Shown one piece after another: positions 9,377-19,728 of a stretch of 64,000 nt of DNA. Position numbers and translations under genes: made by a program. This stretch comes from Pseudomonadota bacterium. Lineage in GTDB: Bacteria > Pseudomonadota > Gammaproteobacteria > Pseudomonadales > Pseudohongiellaceae. Position 1 is the stretch's first letter, and each line of letters begins with the position of its first letter. The stretch covers positions 62,001 through 126,000 of the forward strand of contig JAQCBT010000003.1 of NCBI GenBank assembly GCA_027621405.1. Reading direction: 5' to 3'. The notes beneath the pieces were generated by a model. The model saw only the letters and a program-made list of their open reading frames with translations, made no database searches and was not told where the DNA came from.

Positions 9377-11479
9377 CTAGCCACGCTCGGTGAGCAGGTA
9401 GGCTGGAATCTCGTCCGCACAGAATTCCTTTTCGAACAGGGCCCCGGTGTCACACCCGAGTTTACGCAGTAGCGCAATCTGGTCACCACGAGAGACCTCG
9501 GCCGCGGATACCTCTGCCCCGTACTCATGGGCAATATCGATGACGCTCTTCAACACAATATCGCAGCGGGGAGTGGACAGGGTCGATCGCAAAAAGTCCC
9601 CGCCCAGTTTCACGCCCTGGAAATTCACTTCATCCAGGGTTGCCAGGGTCAGGTAGTTGGAACCGAAGTCATCAAGAATGATACGGACGCCGCGCTTGTT
9701 CAGGATCTTGAACACGGCGATGAAGGCCGCCAGGTTCTGGCGATTCAATTGTCCTTCCGATACCTCGATCTCGAGGGCCTCTGGCGCGATTCCGTAGTCA
9801 CCGAGAATCTCATCCAGCAGCTTTTCGAAGCCCCGGTACAGCAGGTGTACAAGGGACAGTTTCACCCGCAGGCGAAACAGCTCTGCAATGCCAGTCTCAT
9901 TAGCGGAGGCATTCCACTGCTGCCAGTGCTGACAGGCTTCCCGCAGTGCCCACTCGCCAATCACCGGCATCATGCCCGACTCCTCGGCGATTTCCTGAAA
10001 CTCCTCCATAGCCAGAGTGCCATACTCCGGATGCCGCCAGTAGAGCCGCGCCTCCATACCCCGGACCCGGGTGGAGTTGAGATTGATAATGGGTTTATAG
10101 GTAACATACAACTGTTTGCGTGTCAGCACCTGATTCAGTTCGGCGGCCATCTCGAAGCTGGCCACGTTGGCAATAGCCATGGCGCTGTTGTACACCTCTA
10201 CCCGACCACGGCCTGCGGCCTTGGCTTTCTTCAAGGAGCGATCGGCGTTGCGCATAAGCCGTTCGACATTGGTACCGGACTCAGGCACCGTCACGATGCC
10301 GGTACTGGCGCTGACATAGATCTCATTGCCGCTCACCAGGAAAGGTGCCCTGAACACTGTCTGCAAGGCATGGGCAGTGGTAATTGCCGCCTGCGAATTC
10401 ACCAGGCCCGGCATCAATAGTGCAAACTCATCGCCGCCAATTCGCGCCAGTGTGGAACTTGGAGGGATGCAATTGCCCAGGCGCTCAGCGATCGCCTTGA
10501 TCAGCAGATCACCCACATCATGCCCGAGACTCTCGTTGATATAGTCGAAATGATCCATATTCCATAACATTAACGCTATGGTTTCGCCGGAGTGCATGGA
10601 GTGGATGGCGACCTGGCACATCTCCTCGAAGCTCTTGCGGTTTACCAGGCGAGTCAATGGATCGAAGTTGACCAGATCGGAGAGTTTCTCATCGGCATAC
10701 TGCTGATTCTCGATCTCATTGAATACAATCAGGGTATCGGCCCTGGAGATCGACCTGGCTCCGGGAGCCAGCGGATAGGCAACGAAGCTTACGATCAGCT
10801 TGTGCCCATCGCCACACCAGAAGATGGTGTATTCAATCTTGGTGGTCTTTTCACTCTTGCAGGCCTGGAACAAGACGCTGTTCTGCCAGTTGGAGACTAC
10901 TTCATGATGAGAGCGTTCAAGCAGGGTCTCGAAATACAGGCCAAGCAAGCGTGGCAATGAGGTGCGGAGCAGCGCCACCGCAGTGGGGTTGGCATACTCG
11001 ATGGTGCCATCTCCACTCAGTGCGAGCATGCCTTCCGGGTTTCGGCTATCGCAGCGAATCTTCTCCTGATAGTACTCGCTGAGAAACCCGAACTGGTTCT
11101 GGATATTCAGGTAGGTCTGCACCTTCTCCAGCAAGACCCGCTTGTTGATGGGCTTGTGGATGTAGTCGACGGGGCGCAGGAGTTTGCTGTGATTGGCGTC
11201 CTGCACATTCGCCAGGTTCGCCGACATGAACAGCACGGGGATCTCTGAAGTCTTCGGATTGCCGGATAGCTGGTTCAGCACCCGGTAGCCATCCATGCCA
11301 GGCATCTCAACATCCAGCAGGATGAGGGCGAATTCATGGCGGGCGAGAAATTCCAGTGCTTCCTTGCCGCTCTCCGCGATGATCGGAACCACATCCAGCC
11401 CCTGCAACATATCCATGAGCAGGAACAGGTTCAGTTCATTGTCATCAACCAGCAGAACCCTGGGTTGATCGCCCTTCAT
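9377..11479 (-). CDS. Response regulator receiver - PAS - GGDEF - EAL-like protein
   Basis: N-term VLLVDDNELN...LILLDVEMPGMDG; RIGGDEFALL; degenerate EAL (GMEARLYWRHPEYG, DDFGSNY). Confidence 0.92.
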   Translation of the reverse strand: MKGDQPRVLLVDDNELNLFLLMDMLQGLDVVPIIAESGKEALEFLARHEFALILLDVEMPGMDGYRVLNQLSGNPKTSEIPVLFMSANLANVQDANHSKLLRPVDYIHKPINKRVLLEKVQTYLNIQNQFGFLSEYYQEKIRCDSRNPEGMLALSGDGTIEYANPTAVALLRTSLPRLLGLYFETLLERSHHEVVSNWQNSVLFQACKSEKTTKIEYTIFWCGDGHKLIVSFVAYPLAPGARSISRADTLIVFNEIENQQYADEKLSDLVNFDPLTRLVNRKSFEEMCQVAIHSMHSGETIALMLWNMDHFDYINESLGHDVGDLLIKAIAERLGNCIPPSSTLARIGGDEFALLMPGLVNSQAAITTAHALQTVFRAPFLVSGNEIYVSASTGIVTVPESGTNVERLMRNADRSLKKAKAAGRGRVEVYNSAMAIANVASFEMAAELNQVLTRKQLYVTYKPIINLNSTRVRGMEARLYWRHPEYGTLAMEEFQEIAEESGMMPVIGEWALREACQHWQQWNASANETGIAELFRLRVKLSLVHLLYRGFEKLLDEILGDYGIAPEALEIEVSEGQLNRQNLAAFIAVFKILNKRGVRIILDDFGSNYLTLATLDEVNFQGVKLGGDFLRSTLSTPRCDIVLKSVIDIAHEYGAEVSAAEVSRGDQIALLRKLGCDTGALFEKEFCADEIPAYLLTERG

Positions 11480-11589
11480 TGACTATTTCCACGAGAGTGA
11501 GACACGCACTTTCAGTATAGTCTGCATTTCTCATTCCACGAGGAGAATTTCCCCGGGAAGCACGGGGCTCCCGGGGTTGTCATCCCGCC

Positions 11590-12801
11590 TTATTTGCGGC
11601 CCTTCTGGGCAGCGATACGCAGGCGCAGGGCATTGAGCTTGATGAAGCCACCCGCATCGGCCTGGTTGTAGGCACCGGCATCGTCTTCGAAGGTAGCGAT
11701 ATGCTCATCGAACAGCGAATCGGCAGACTCGCGACCCACGACGATCACGTTACCCTTGTACAGTTTCAGTCGTACCTTGCCGTTCACATAGAGCTGGGAG
11801 TAATCCACCAGCTGCTGCAGAGCCTGTCGCTCCGGTGACCACCAGTAGCCGTTGTAGACCAGGGACGCATAGCGGGGCATCAGTTCATCCTTGAGATGCG
11901 CCAGCTCCCTGTCCAGGGTCAGGGACTCGATAGCACGGTGTGCCTTGAGCATCACAGTGCCGCCGGGCGTCTCGTAACAGCCGCGGGACTTCATGCCCAC
12001 GTAGCGGTTTTCCACGATATCGGCACGACCGATACCGTTGGCACCCGCCACCTTGTTCAATGTAGTCAGCACCTCAGCAGGGCTCAGCCTCTCGCCGTCG
12101 ATGCCCACGATGTCTCCGCGCTGATAGTCGAGTTCGATATAGGTTGGCTGGTCCGGCGCCTCTTCGGGTGAGACTGACCATAGCCACATGGGCTCTTCCG
12201 GTTCCGCCGCCGGATCTTCCAGATTGTCGCCTTCATAGGAGATATGCAGCAGGTTGGCGTCCATAGAGTAAGGCGACTTGTTGCCCTTCTTCTTCTCCAC
12301 CGAGATACCATGCTGATCGCAATAGGCCAGCAGCTTGTCACGGGAAGTCAGGTCCCACTCCCGCCAGGGTGCGATGACCTTGATGCCGGGGCTGAGCGCG
12401 TAAGCGCCCAGCTCGAAACGCACCTGGTCGTTGCCCTTGCCGGTGGCACCGTGGGAAATGGCGTCGGCACCGGTCTCGGCGGCGATTTCAACCAGGCGCT
12501 TGGCGATTAGCGGGCGGGCAATGGAGGTACCCAGCAGGTATTCACCCTCATACAGGGCATTGGCACGGAACATGGGATTCACGTAGTCCCGCACGAAGTC
12601 CTCGCGCAGGTCTTCGATGAAGATCTCCTTGATACCCATGGCCTCTGCCTTGGCACGGGCGGGTTCCACCTCCTCGCCCTGGCCGATGTCGGCGGTGAAA
12701 GTAACCACCTCACAGCCATAGGTTTCTTGCAACCAGCGTGCAATTACTGATGTGTCCAGGCCACCTGAATAGGCCAGGACGACTTTATTGATACCCGACA
12801 T
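11590..12801 (-). CDS. argG: Argininosuccinate synthase
   Basis: [30 protein letters not shown]. Confidence 0.98.
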   Translation of the reverse strand: MSGINKVVLAYSGGLDTSVIARWLQETYGCEVVTFTADIGQGEEVEPARAKAEAMGIKEIFIEDLREDFVRDYVNPMFRANALYEGEYLLGTSIARPLIAKRLVEIAAETGADAISHGATGKGNDQVRFELGAYALSPGIKVIAPWREWDLTSRDKLLAYCDQHGISVEKKKGNKSPYSMDANLLHISYEGDNLEDPAAEPEEPMWLWSVSPEEAPDQPTYIELDYQRGDIVGIDGERLSPAEVLTTLNKVAGANGIGRADIVENRYVGMKSRGCYETPGGTVMLKAHRAIESLTLDRELAHLKDELMPRYASLVYNGYWWSPERQALQQLVDYSQLYVNGKVRLKLYKGNVIVVGRESADSLFDEHIATFEDDAGAYNQADAGGFIKLNALRLRIAAQKGRK

Positions 12802-12928
12802 GAATGTACTCCAGAATCCAGCGCCACGGCCCCGGGATCAGGGCTTCTGAGGCAGGAAAAAGGCACCTATTCTAGCATCAACGGAGGCAATGAGAAGCGT
12901 GCGGGTAATTCACAGAATCGGCTGGTAA

Positions 12929-13852
12929 TCAGCGCCGCAGCATGACGATGTTGACCCGCCGATTGCGATTCCGGTCGGCGGCTGTGCGTTCGGGGTTCAC
13001 TACCAGAAACTCCTCCCGCTCACCATGGGCACGGGTCGCGATGGTCTCCGGGTCGACGCCCTGGCTGATGAGGTAGTTGGTCACCAGGAAGGCTCGCTCC
13101 TCCGACAGCAATAGGTTTTCCCGGGTTTCACCGGCCGTGTCGGTAAAGCTGTCCACCTCGAAGCCCACCACCCGCTCGTCGGCGCGACTGTAGAGCACGA
13201 TGTTGTCCAGCAGTTGCCTGGCCTCGGCAGTGAGCTGGCGAGAGCCGCTCGGCCAGAACAGGGTCGAGCGCCCAACCTGCTCGTAATTGACAGGCAGAAG
13301 GTCGCCGGCGCAATGCTGGTAACTGTTATAGGCGGCCTTGAAGCGCAATGGTGACAGGCCTACATTGATGAGTTGGTCGTGAGCGAAGCTGGATCTCCCT
13401 GACAGGGTCGGCACCATGCCTACCAGCATTTCCGAGATCAACCTGCGCGCCATCATCGTATCGAAGGCGACACGGGCAGGATTCTGGACAGCTTCCAACT
13501 CGGCCAGCACGACCGCCTGCCGCTTGAAATTCCAGGGCGGTGGCTCAGACCGCAGCACCAAATCACCGCCATCGACCACATCGGCATAGGAATCTATCCG
13601 GAACTCGAGAGCTTCCCCCGCCTGATGGACAAACTCAGCCTCACCGAAACCCGGAATGGTCTGGAACAGGCGGCACTCGAACACCGAGGCGCTCACCTGC
13701 CAGTCAGCTTCATGCAATGAAGCCTGGTAGCGATGCGTTTCGGCCATGAGAATTGGTGAGTAGCCGAGACCGGCAATCAGGGCGCAGGCCAGAACTGCAA
13801 CGGTGAATTGCCATTGCCGCCTGCTTACATTCCTTCCATGGTAAGCGATCAT
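12929..13852 (-). CDS. motY: MotY-like flagellar/OmpA-C-like domain protein
   Basis: Signal peptide, YQASL..ADWQVSASVFECRLFQTIPGFGEAEF, C-terminal OmpA-like region; argG-motY-pyrC-rnt neighbourhood as in Pseudomonas; internal Met start preferred. Confidence 0.75.
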   Translation of the reverse strand: MIAYHGRNVSRRQWQFTVAVLACALIAGLGYSPILMAETHRYQASLHEADWQVSASVFECRLFQTIPGFGEAEFVHQAGEALEFRIDSYADVVDGGDLVLRSEPPPWNFKRQAVVLAELEAVQNPARVAFDTMMARRLISEMLVGMVPTLSGRSSFAHDQLINVGLSPLRFKAAYNSYQHCAGDLLPVNYEQVGRSTLFWPSGSRQLTAEARQLLDNIVLYSRADERVVGFEVDSFTDTAGETRENLLLSEERAFLVTNYLISQGVDPETIATRAHGEREEFLVVNPERTAADRNRNRRVNIVMLRR

Positions 13853-14015
13853 AGAACATCCTGTTCCATATTCTGTGTTGTCATGTTGACGTGCCGCTGT
13901 GGAGTTCAGCCAGCTGCGAGCAAATTCCGTCTTGCCCAATATAAATAAGATCGGCAATCCAGCCCGCGACTTAATTTGCTACAATAGACCGATTCTCTCT
14001 AAGCAAGCCGCAGTA

Positions 14016-15062
14016 ATGAGCCCTGACAGCATAAGTATCCGCAAGCCAGACGACTGGCATCTCCATTTACGCGACGGCGAGGCTCTATCTACAACTGTAG
14101 CGCATTCTGCCCGTAGCTTCGGGCGCGCCATCATCATGCCAAACCTGGTACCACCGGTGACAACGGTGGAATCTGCCCTGGCCTATCGTCAGCGCATCCT
14201 GCAGGCAGTGCCCGCGGGCCACAGCTTCGACCCGTTGATGACGCTCTACCTTACCGACGGGTTGGCCACGATTGAGATCGAGAAGGCTGCCGCCAGCGAG
14301 GAAGTGCAAGCCGTTAAATACTACCCAGCCGGCGCCACCACCAATTCCGAGAACGGCGTGACCAGCATCGACAAGGTTTATCCTGTCCTGGAAAAAATGG
14401 CCGAGCTGGGGCTACCGTTGCTGCTGCACGGCGAAGTTACCAGTAGCGACATAGACATATTCGATCGCGAGCAGGCCTTTATCGACAACGTACTCGCCCC
14501 GCTGCTGCAGCGCATTCCTGAACTGAAGATCGTATTGGAACACATCACGACTAAACAGGCGGTGGATTTCGTGAACAGCCAGGCTGCCAATGTAGCCGCG
14601 ACAATCACGGCCCATCACCTGCTCTATAACCGTAATCATCTTCTCGCTGGAGGGGTCAGGCCGCATTTTTATTGCCTGCCAATTCTGAAGCGCAATATCC
14701 ACCAGCAGGCTCTGCTTGCCGCCGCTACCAGCGGAAGCCCGAAGTTTTTCCTCGGCACCGATTCTGCGCCCCACGCCCGTGAGAAGAAAGAAACAGACTG
14801 CGGCTGCGCCGGCATCTATACAGCACCTGCCGCCATGGAACTTTATGCCGAAGTATTCGAGGAACAGGGAGCACTGGATAAACTGGAAATCTTCAGCAGC
14901 CTGTCCGGCCCGGCGTTCTATGGCCTGCCAGCGAATGAAGAACACATCACCTTGCATCGCCAGCCCTGGACAATGCCAGCGGCATTCCCCCTCGACAAGT
15001 CCACGGTCGTACCCGTACGCGCAAACGAAACCATACACTGGACACTGGAATCCCGTTCGTGA
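14016..15062 (+). CDS. pyrC: Dihydroorotase
   Basis: [37 protein letters not shown]; start at MSPDSISIR. Confidence 0.96.
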   Translation: MSPDSISIRKPDDWHLHLRDGEALSTTVAHSARSFGRAIIMPNLVPPVTTVESALAYRQRILQAVPAGHSFDPLMTLYLTDGLATIEIEKAAASEEVQAVKYYPAGATTNSENGVTSIDKVYPVLEKMAELGLPLLLHGEVTSSDIDIFDREQAFIDNVLAPLLQRIPELKIVLEHITTKQAVDFVNSQAANVAATITAHHLLYNRNHLLAGGVRPHFYCLPILKRNIHQQALLAAATSGSPKFFLGTDSAPHAREKKETDCGCAGIYTAPAAMELYAEVFEEQGALDKLEIFSSLSGPAFYGLPANEEHITLHRQPWTMPAAFPLDKSTVVPVRANETIHWTLESRS

Positions 15063-15706
15063 GTGACTACGACGAAGAACCCACCATCAACACCCTGATG
15101 GCTGAACGCTTCCGCACCTATCTACCCGTGGTGATCGACGTCGAGACTGGTGGCTTCAATGCGGCCACCGATGCCATCCTGGAAGTAGCCGCCGTGGTCC
15201 CTGAGATCACCGATGACGGAGTCATGCAGATCGAGCAAACCTTCTTTCAGCGCATCATCCCCTTTGAAGGCTCCAACATCGAGGAAGCCGCGCTGAAATT
15301 CACCGGCATCGACCCCTTTCATCCCTTGCGCATCGCGCGTCCGGAGCGGGACGTATTCCAGTCTATGTTCAAGATGATCAGGGAATCCATGAAGGCCAAG
15401 GGTTGCAAGCGCGCCATACTGGTCGGCCACAACGCCCACTTCGACCACGGTTTCATCCGCGCCGCCAGCGAACGCCACAATCTCAAGCGCAACCCCTTCC
15501 ACCCATTCTCCAGCTTCGACACCGCTACCCTCGCCGGCCTGGCCTATGGACAAACTGTCCTGTCCCGCGCCTGTGAAGCGGCCCGCATAGAATTCAACGA
15601 CAAGGAAGCCCACTCAGCCCGCTATGACGCCGAGAAGACCGCAGAGCTTTTCTGCAAGATAGTAAATCGGTGGAAAGAAATGGGCGGTTGGGGTGCAACT
15701 CAATAG
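15059..15706 (+). CDS. rnt: Ribonuclease T
   Basis: [37 protein letters not shown]-like overlap with pyrC. Confidence 0.95.
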   Translation: MSDYDEEPTINTLMAERFRTYLPVVIDVETGGFNAATDAILEVAAVVPEITDDGVMQIEQTFFQRIIPFEGSNIEEAALKFTGIDPFHPLRIARPERDVFQSMFKMIRESMKAKGCKRAILVGHNAHFDHGFIRAASERHNLKRNPFHPFSSFDTATLAGLAYGQTVLSRACEAARIEFNDKEAHSARYDAEKTAELFCKIVNRWKEMGGWGATQ

Positions 15707-15720
15707 GCATACGAGCACAC

Positions 15721-16080
15721 CGACTCAATCAGCTAACGAGCACTAAACTTCCTTGCTGGCCAGACTCAATAGCCAGCGAAAAACTGTTGCTGAACTGCTT
15801 CGAAGGGAAACTTACTCCGCAGACTCTTCCTCGCCACCAGCCCTGTCGATAATCGGCTGCAGCTCACCTTTCTCAAACATCTCGGTGACGATGTCACAGC
15901 CGACTCAATCAGCTAACGAGCACTAAACTTCCTCGTTGGCCAGACTCAATAGCCAGCGAAGAACTGTTGCTGAACTGCTTCGAAGGGAGACTTACTCCGC
16001 AGACTCTTCCTCGCCACCAGCCCTGTCGATAATCGGCTGCAGCTCACCTTTCTCAAACATCTCGGTGACGATGTCACAGC
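15721..16080. repeat. 180-bp direct tandem duplication (15721-15900 and 15901-16080)
   Basis: Line-by-line identity with 4 observed mismatches; second copy includes the 3' end of grxD. Confidence 0.95.
15812..15900 (-). pseudogene. Duplicated grxD 3'-tail fragment (no start)
   Basis: Reverse complement reads CDIVTEMFEKGELQPIIDRAGGEEESAE*, identical to the C-terminus of the intact gene. Confidence 0.85.
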
Positions 16081-16348
16081 CGCCGATCAGTTCTCCATCT
16101 ACGAATAGTTGGGGAAAAGTTGGCCAATTCGACACTTTAGGCAGAGTCGCCCGAATCTCAGGGTTACTCAGGATATCCACATAGGCGAAGCGCTTGCCGC
16201 AGGCCATCAACACCTGGGTCGCCTGGGCAGAAAAACCACACATCGGCTGCTCCGGATTTCCTTTCATATACAACAGAATGGAATTGCTGCTGATCTGATC
16301 TTTAATGGTTTGTTCGACGTTCTGTTCGGCAGTTTGTTCAGCGCTCAT
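15992..16348 (-). CDS. grxD: Monothiol glutaredoxin, Grx4 family
   Basis: MKGNPEQPMCGFSAQA, WPTFPQLFVDGELIGGCDI. Confidence 0.95.
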   Translation of the reverse strand: MSAEQTAEQNVEQTIKDQISSNSILLYMKGNPEQPMCGFSAQATQVLMACGKRFAYVDILSNPEIRATLPKVSNWPTFPQLFVDGELIGGCDIVTEMFEKGELQPIIDRAGGEEESAE

Positions 16349-16544
16349 GGATTACCTCGACCGTTATGGCCTTACATTCTTAAGCAGGGCTGCAAATTTT
16401 ACATCAGGATCGCGTTACACTTCCAGAATGGGCACCGAGACACCGGAAACCGCTGGCATTTGGCACTTCCCTCGCTACGCCCGGAGCCTTGTGAAAACGC
16501 AAGTCGAGGCTGCCTCGAAGCGGCAGCAGACTCAAAAGAAAAAA

Positions 16545-18095
16545 TCACTCAGCCCCATAGCCCCCGCCACCGGGGGTGCGAATCAACAGCCGATCGCCCG
16601 CCTTGACCGCCAGCGAACACTTCGCCGGCAATTCCTCACCATTGAGCAGGTTACAACCAGCCGCCCCGGCTTCGCCACCGGCTAGCCCCCAGGGCAAGGT
16701 TACCCGTCGCTCGGTCAACAGACTCAACTGCGCCGGCTCAAGAAACTCGTACTCGCGCACGACCCCGTCACCTCCCCGATGCACGCCGGCGCCGCCACTA
16801 CCTCGCCGCACGGCGTACTGGCGAACCCGCAGTGGATAATGCATCTCCAGACTCTCTACCGGTGTATTGAGGGTATTGGTCATATGACTGTGGGCACAAT
16901 CCAGCCCGGCGAAGTGCGGACCTCCGCCACAACCACCGGCCAGGGTTTCGTAGTAGTCCCAACGCTCACCCGTTACCTCATCGATACGACCCATGGCGAT
17001 ATTGTTCATGGTGCCCTGGCTGGCCGCCGGAATCTGTTCAGGCAGGGCCTGCGCCAATGCTCCGAACACCAGGTCCACCAGGCGAGTGGATGTCTCAACG
17101 TTACCCGCGGCGACCGCCGCCGGGCGCCGTGCATTAAGGATAGAGCCGGGGCGGGTCTTGATTTTTATGCGACGGAACAGGCCTTCACAGGCTGGCGCCT
17201 CATCGGGCATCAGGCAACGAAAGCAGTAGTAGGCGGCAGCGGCGACGACTGACTCTGGACAATTAAGATTACCTGGCACCATATCGGATGACTCGGAGAA
17301 ATCCAGCAGCACTTCGTTCGACTTGATCCTGAGCTGTACCGACAGGGATATCTGCTGTTCACTGAAACCGTCGCCGTCGAGAAAATCCTGGAACGAATAG
17401 GTGCCTCGATGCAGTTTCGCCAGGGTGGACGAGCTGATGCGGTCAGCGTAGTCGTTGAGTTCCTGCATACCGTCGAGGTATTGCTGCACACCGGTCTTCA
17501 GCAGTAAGGATGTCAGTCGCTCGACACCCACCTGGTTGGCACCGGCCTGTGCAGCAAAATCACCACTGATACCAGGACCTCTTATCTGCAGTAAATCGAG
17601 GCAATCCTGTTGCAGGCTACCGGCACGATAGAGAAAGGTAGGAGGAATGATGATGCCCTCCTCTTCCAGGCGCTGGGACACCGGCATGGAACCCGGTGTA
17701 TCACAACCTATATTGGCGTGATGGGCACGATTGGCGACAAAGCCCGCCAGGAAATCGGCTGCGCCATCTGCATCTCTTACGAACACCGGCGCGATGAGCG
17801 TGACATCCGGCAGGTGAGTTCCACCGAGGTAGGGATCGTTGACCACCAGCATATCCCCACGCTGCCACGGATGTTCCTGGACCAGGTTGCCCATGGCGAA
17901 TGCCATGCTTCCCAGGTGCACCGGGATATGAGCGGCCTGGGCATACAACTCGCCGCGGGGCCCAAACAGGGCGCAGGAGAAATCGAGCCGGTCCTTGATA
18001 TTGGGTGAGAATGCGGTGCGCTTCAGCACCAGGCCCATCTCGTCGCAGATGGCGGAGACGCGGCTGGAAAACAGCTTGAGTTCGATCGGGTTCAT
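16545..18095 (-). CDS. Hydantoinase B / 5-oxoprolinase-type HyuB family protein
   Basis: ERTAFSPNIKDRLDFSCALF-type N-terminus, VNDPYLGGTHLPDVTLIAPVF, RRGSGGAGVHRGGDG, RTPGGGGYG. Confidence 0.9.
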   Translation of the reverse strand: MNPIELKLFSSRVSAICDEMGLVLKRTAFSPNIKDRLDFSCALFGPRGELYAQAAHIPVHLGSMAFAMGNLVQEHPWQRGDMLVVNDPYLGGTHLPDVTLIAPVFVRDADGAADFLAGFVANRAHHANIGCDTPGSMPVSQRLEEEGIIIPPTFLYRAGSLQQDCLDLLQIRGPGISGDFAAQAGANQVGVERLTSLLLKTGVQQYLDGMQELNDYADRISSSTLAKLHRGTYSFQDFLDGDGFSEQQISLSVQLRIKSNEVLLDFSESSDMVPGNLNCPESVVAAAAYYCFRCLMPDEAPACEGLFRRIKIKTRPGSILNARRPAAVAAGNVETSTRLVDLVFGALAQALPEQIPAASQGTMNNIAMGRIDEVTGERWDYYETLAGGCGGGPHFAGLDCAHSHMTNTLNTPVESLEMHYPLRVRQYAVRRGSGGAGVHRGGDGVVREYEFLEPAQLSLLTERRVTLPWGLAGGEAGAAGCNLLNGEELPAKCSLAVKAGDRLLIRTPGGGGYGAE

Positions 18096-18251
18096 TGGCC
18101 GAAGAGACTAACCAAAGAGCCGTGGCAAGACAATTGCCGACACCAAAATTAGTGGCTACAATGGCGCGTTTTCAGAGGGTAGCGCGAGCTGCCCTTTTTA
18201 TTTTCTTATTTTTGGCTCCCTGCTCACCCCCGGTACCGGGATCCAAATAAG

Positions 18252-19163
18252 GTGAAAACAATGGCAGTTAAGCACTTCCTGACACTGAAAGACCTTCCCG
18301 CCAGCGATGTACTGGCCATCGTCAAACGCGCGATCGAACTGAAGCAATTTCCCGCCAGGGCCAACAGCCAGGCGCGCAAGACCCTGGGCCTGGTATTTGA
18401 GAAATCCTCAACTCGCACCCGGGTCGCTTTCGAGGTTGCCATGAACCAGATGGACGGCAACTCCATATTCCTGACCTCTGATTCATCCCAGATCGGCCGC
18501 GGCGAACCCATCGAAGACACCGCCCGTGTGCTCTCCAGGATGATGGATTGCATAGCCATCAGGACCTTCGCCCACAGCACCCTGGAGAAATTTGCCGAGT
18601 TTTCCCGGGTCCCCGTGATTAATGCCCTCAGCGATGATTTCCACCCCTGCCAGCTACTGGCGGATGTGCAGACATTCATGGAGCACCGGGGCGAGATCAA
18701 GGGCGCCAGGGTGGCGTGGATCGGCGACGGCAACAATATGTGCCATTCCTATATCAACGCGGCGGAGGTTTTCGATTTTCAGTTGAGCATCGCCTGCCCC
18801 GCCGACTACGAACCCTCAGCCGAGCTGGTGGATATCCACAAGGGCAGGGTCAGCATCGTGCGCGACCCGGTCCTGGCCGTAAAAGGTGCCGATTTGGTGG
18901 TTACCGATGTCTGGGCCTCCATGGGACAGGAGGAGGAGCAACTGGACCGTCTGCAGGCCTTCAGTGGTTTCCAGGTTAACCCCGAGTTGATGAGCCATGC
19001 CGCGGATCGTGCGCTGGTAATGCATTGCCTGCCCGCCCACCGTGGCGAGGAAATCACCGCCGACTATCTCGATGGCGATGACAGCGTGGTGTGGGACGAA
19101 GCCGAGAATCGCATGCACTCACAGAAGGCGCTGCTGGAATACCTGTTAAGCGAGCAGGTATAA
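18252..19163 (+). CDS. argF: Ornithine carbamoyltransferase
   Basis: EKSSTRTRVAFEVA, FHPCQLLADVQTF, MHCLPAHRGEE. Confidence 0.96.
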   Translation: MKTMAVKHFLTLKDLPASDVLAIVKRAIELKQFPARANSQARKTLGLVFEKSSTRTRVAFEVAMNQMDGNSIFLTSDSSQIGRGEPIEDTARVLSRMMDCIAIRTFAHSTLEKFAEFSRVPVINALSDDFHPCQLLADVQTFMEHRGEIKGARVAWIGDGNNMCHSYINAAEVFDFQLSIACPADYEPSAELVDIHKGRVSIVRDPVLAVKGADLVVTDVWASMGQEEEQLDRLQAFSGFQVNPELMSHAADRALVMHCLPAHRGEEITADYLDGDDSVVWDEAENRMHSQKALLEYLLSEQV

Positions 19164-19206
19164 ACCAGTAACTGGCGCAAATTCCCACCACTATCGTGAT
19201 AAAACC

Positions 19207-19240
19207 GGGCAATACCCAAACACAATATATAGTATTGCCC
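19207..19240. promoter_or_regulatory. 9-bp inverted repeat GGGCAATAC / GTATTGCCC enclosing NrdR-box-like ACACAATATATAGTAT (19220-19235)
   Basis: Perfect inverted repeat; 16-mer agrees with my recollection of the NrdR box (acaCwAtATaTwGtgt) at all but one position. Confidence 0.55.
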
Positions 19241-19347
19241 TGTTTGCCGGCCCGGGCCTCCGAACTACCCGCAAATTAGCCCTGGCAGAGCCCTTCGAGC
19301 TCCCGGGCAAAGTCTGGCACAGCCGCACAGAATCAGTGCTCCAGCGC

Positions 19348-19407
19348 GTATCCACAGCTTATTCACGGCTTGTTCCGGTAGGTGGGCTTGCACACAAATT
19401 GCCCACA
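19348..19407 (+). promoter_or_regulatory. Cluster of DnaA-box-like 9-mers upstream of nrdA
   Basis: GTATCCACA (19348), TTATTCACG (19359), TTGCACACA (19388), TTGCCCACA (19399) compared with TTATCCACA. Confidence 0.45.
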
Positions 19408-19712
19408 ATTAACTCACAAGAAAAACTCTTGCAAAGCATCTATAAGCGCATTATCTTGTGCCGGTGATTTATGGCTTGTCTATATGTTGTATTAGTTGAG
19501 CTTAAATCAAGGGCTAGTCTTAGTGCATTTTTAGCCAAATCGGCAAGGGGCAAGCCGGTTTCATTCGCAGACGAACCGGTCACATAACAAGAACAGCACT
19601 TGATGGAAACTGACTGCACCCGGGTCGGAGTCGCCGGTTTGCAGGACTAATTTTCGGTATTTCAGCTTTTTCTGGCCACACCGAAAGAAAAAGTTAAAGT
19701 CCAGCCGCAAAA

Positions 19713-19728
19713 ACACAATATATAGTAT
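19713..19728 (+). promoter_or_regulatory. NrdR-box-like site ACACAATATATAGTAT, second identical copy
   Basis: Identical to 19220-19235; upstream of nrdA. Confidence 0.6.

Noticed and set aside
9527-10420. 297-aa plus-strand ORF opposite the GGDEF/EAL gene
   Set aside because: Antisense to a strongly supported CDS; composition without family motifs
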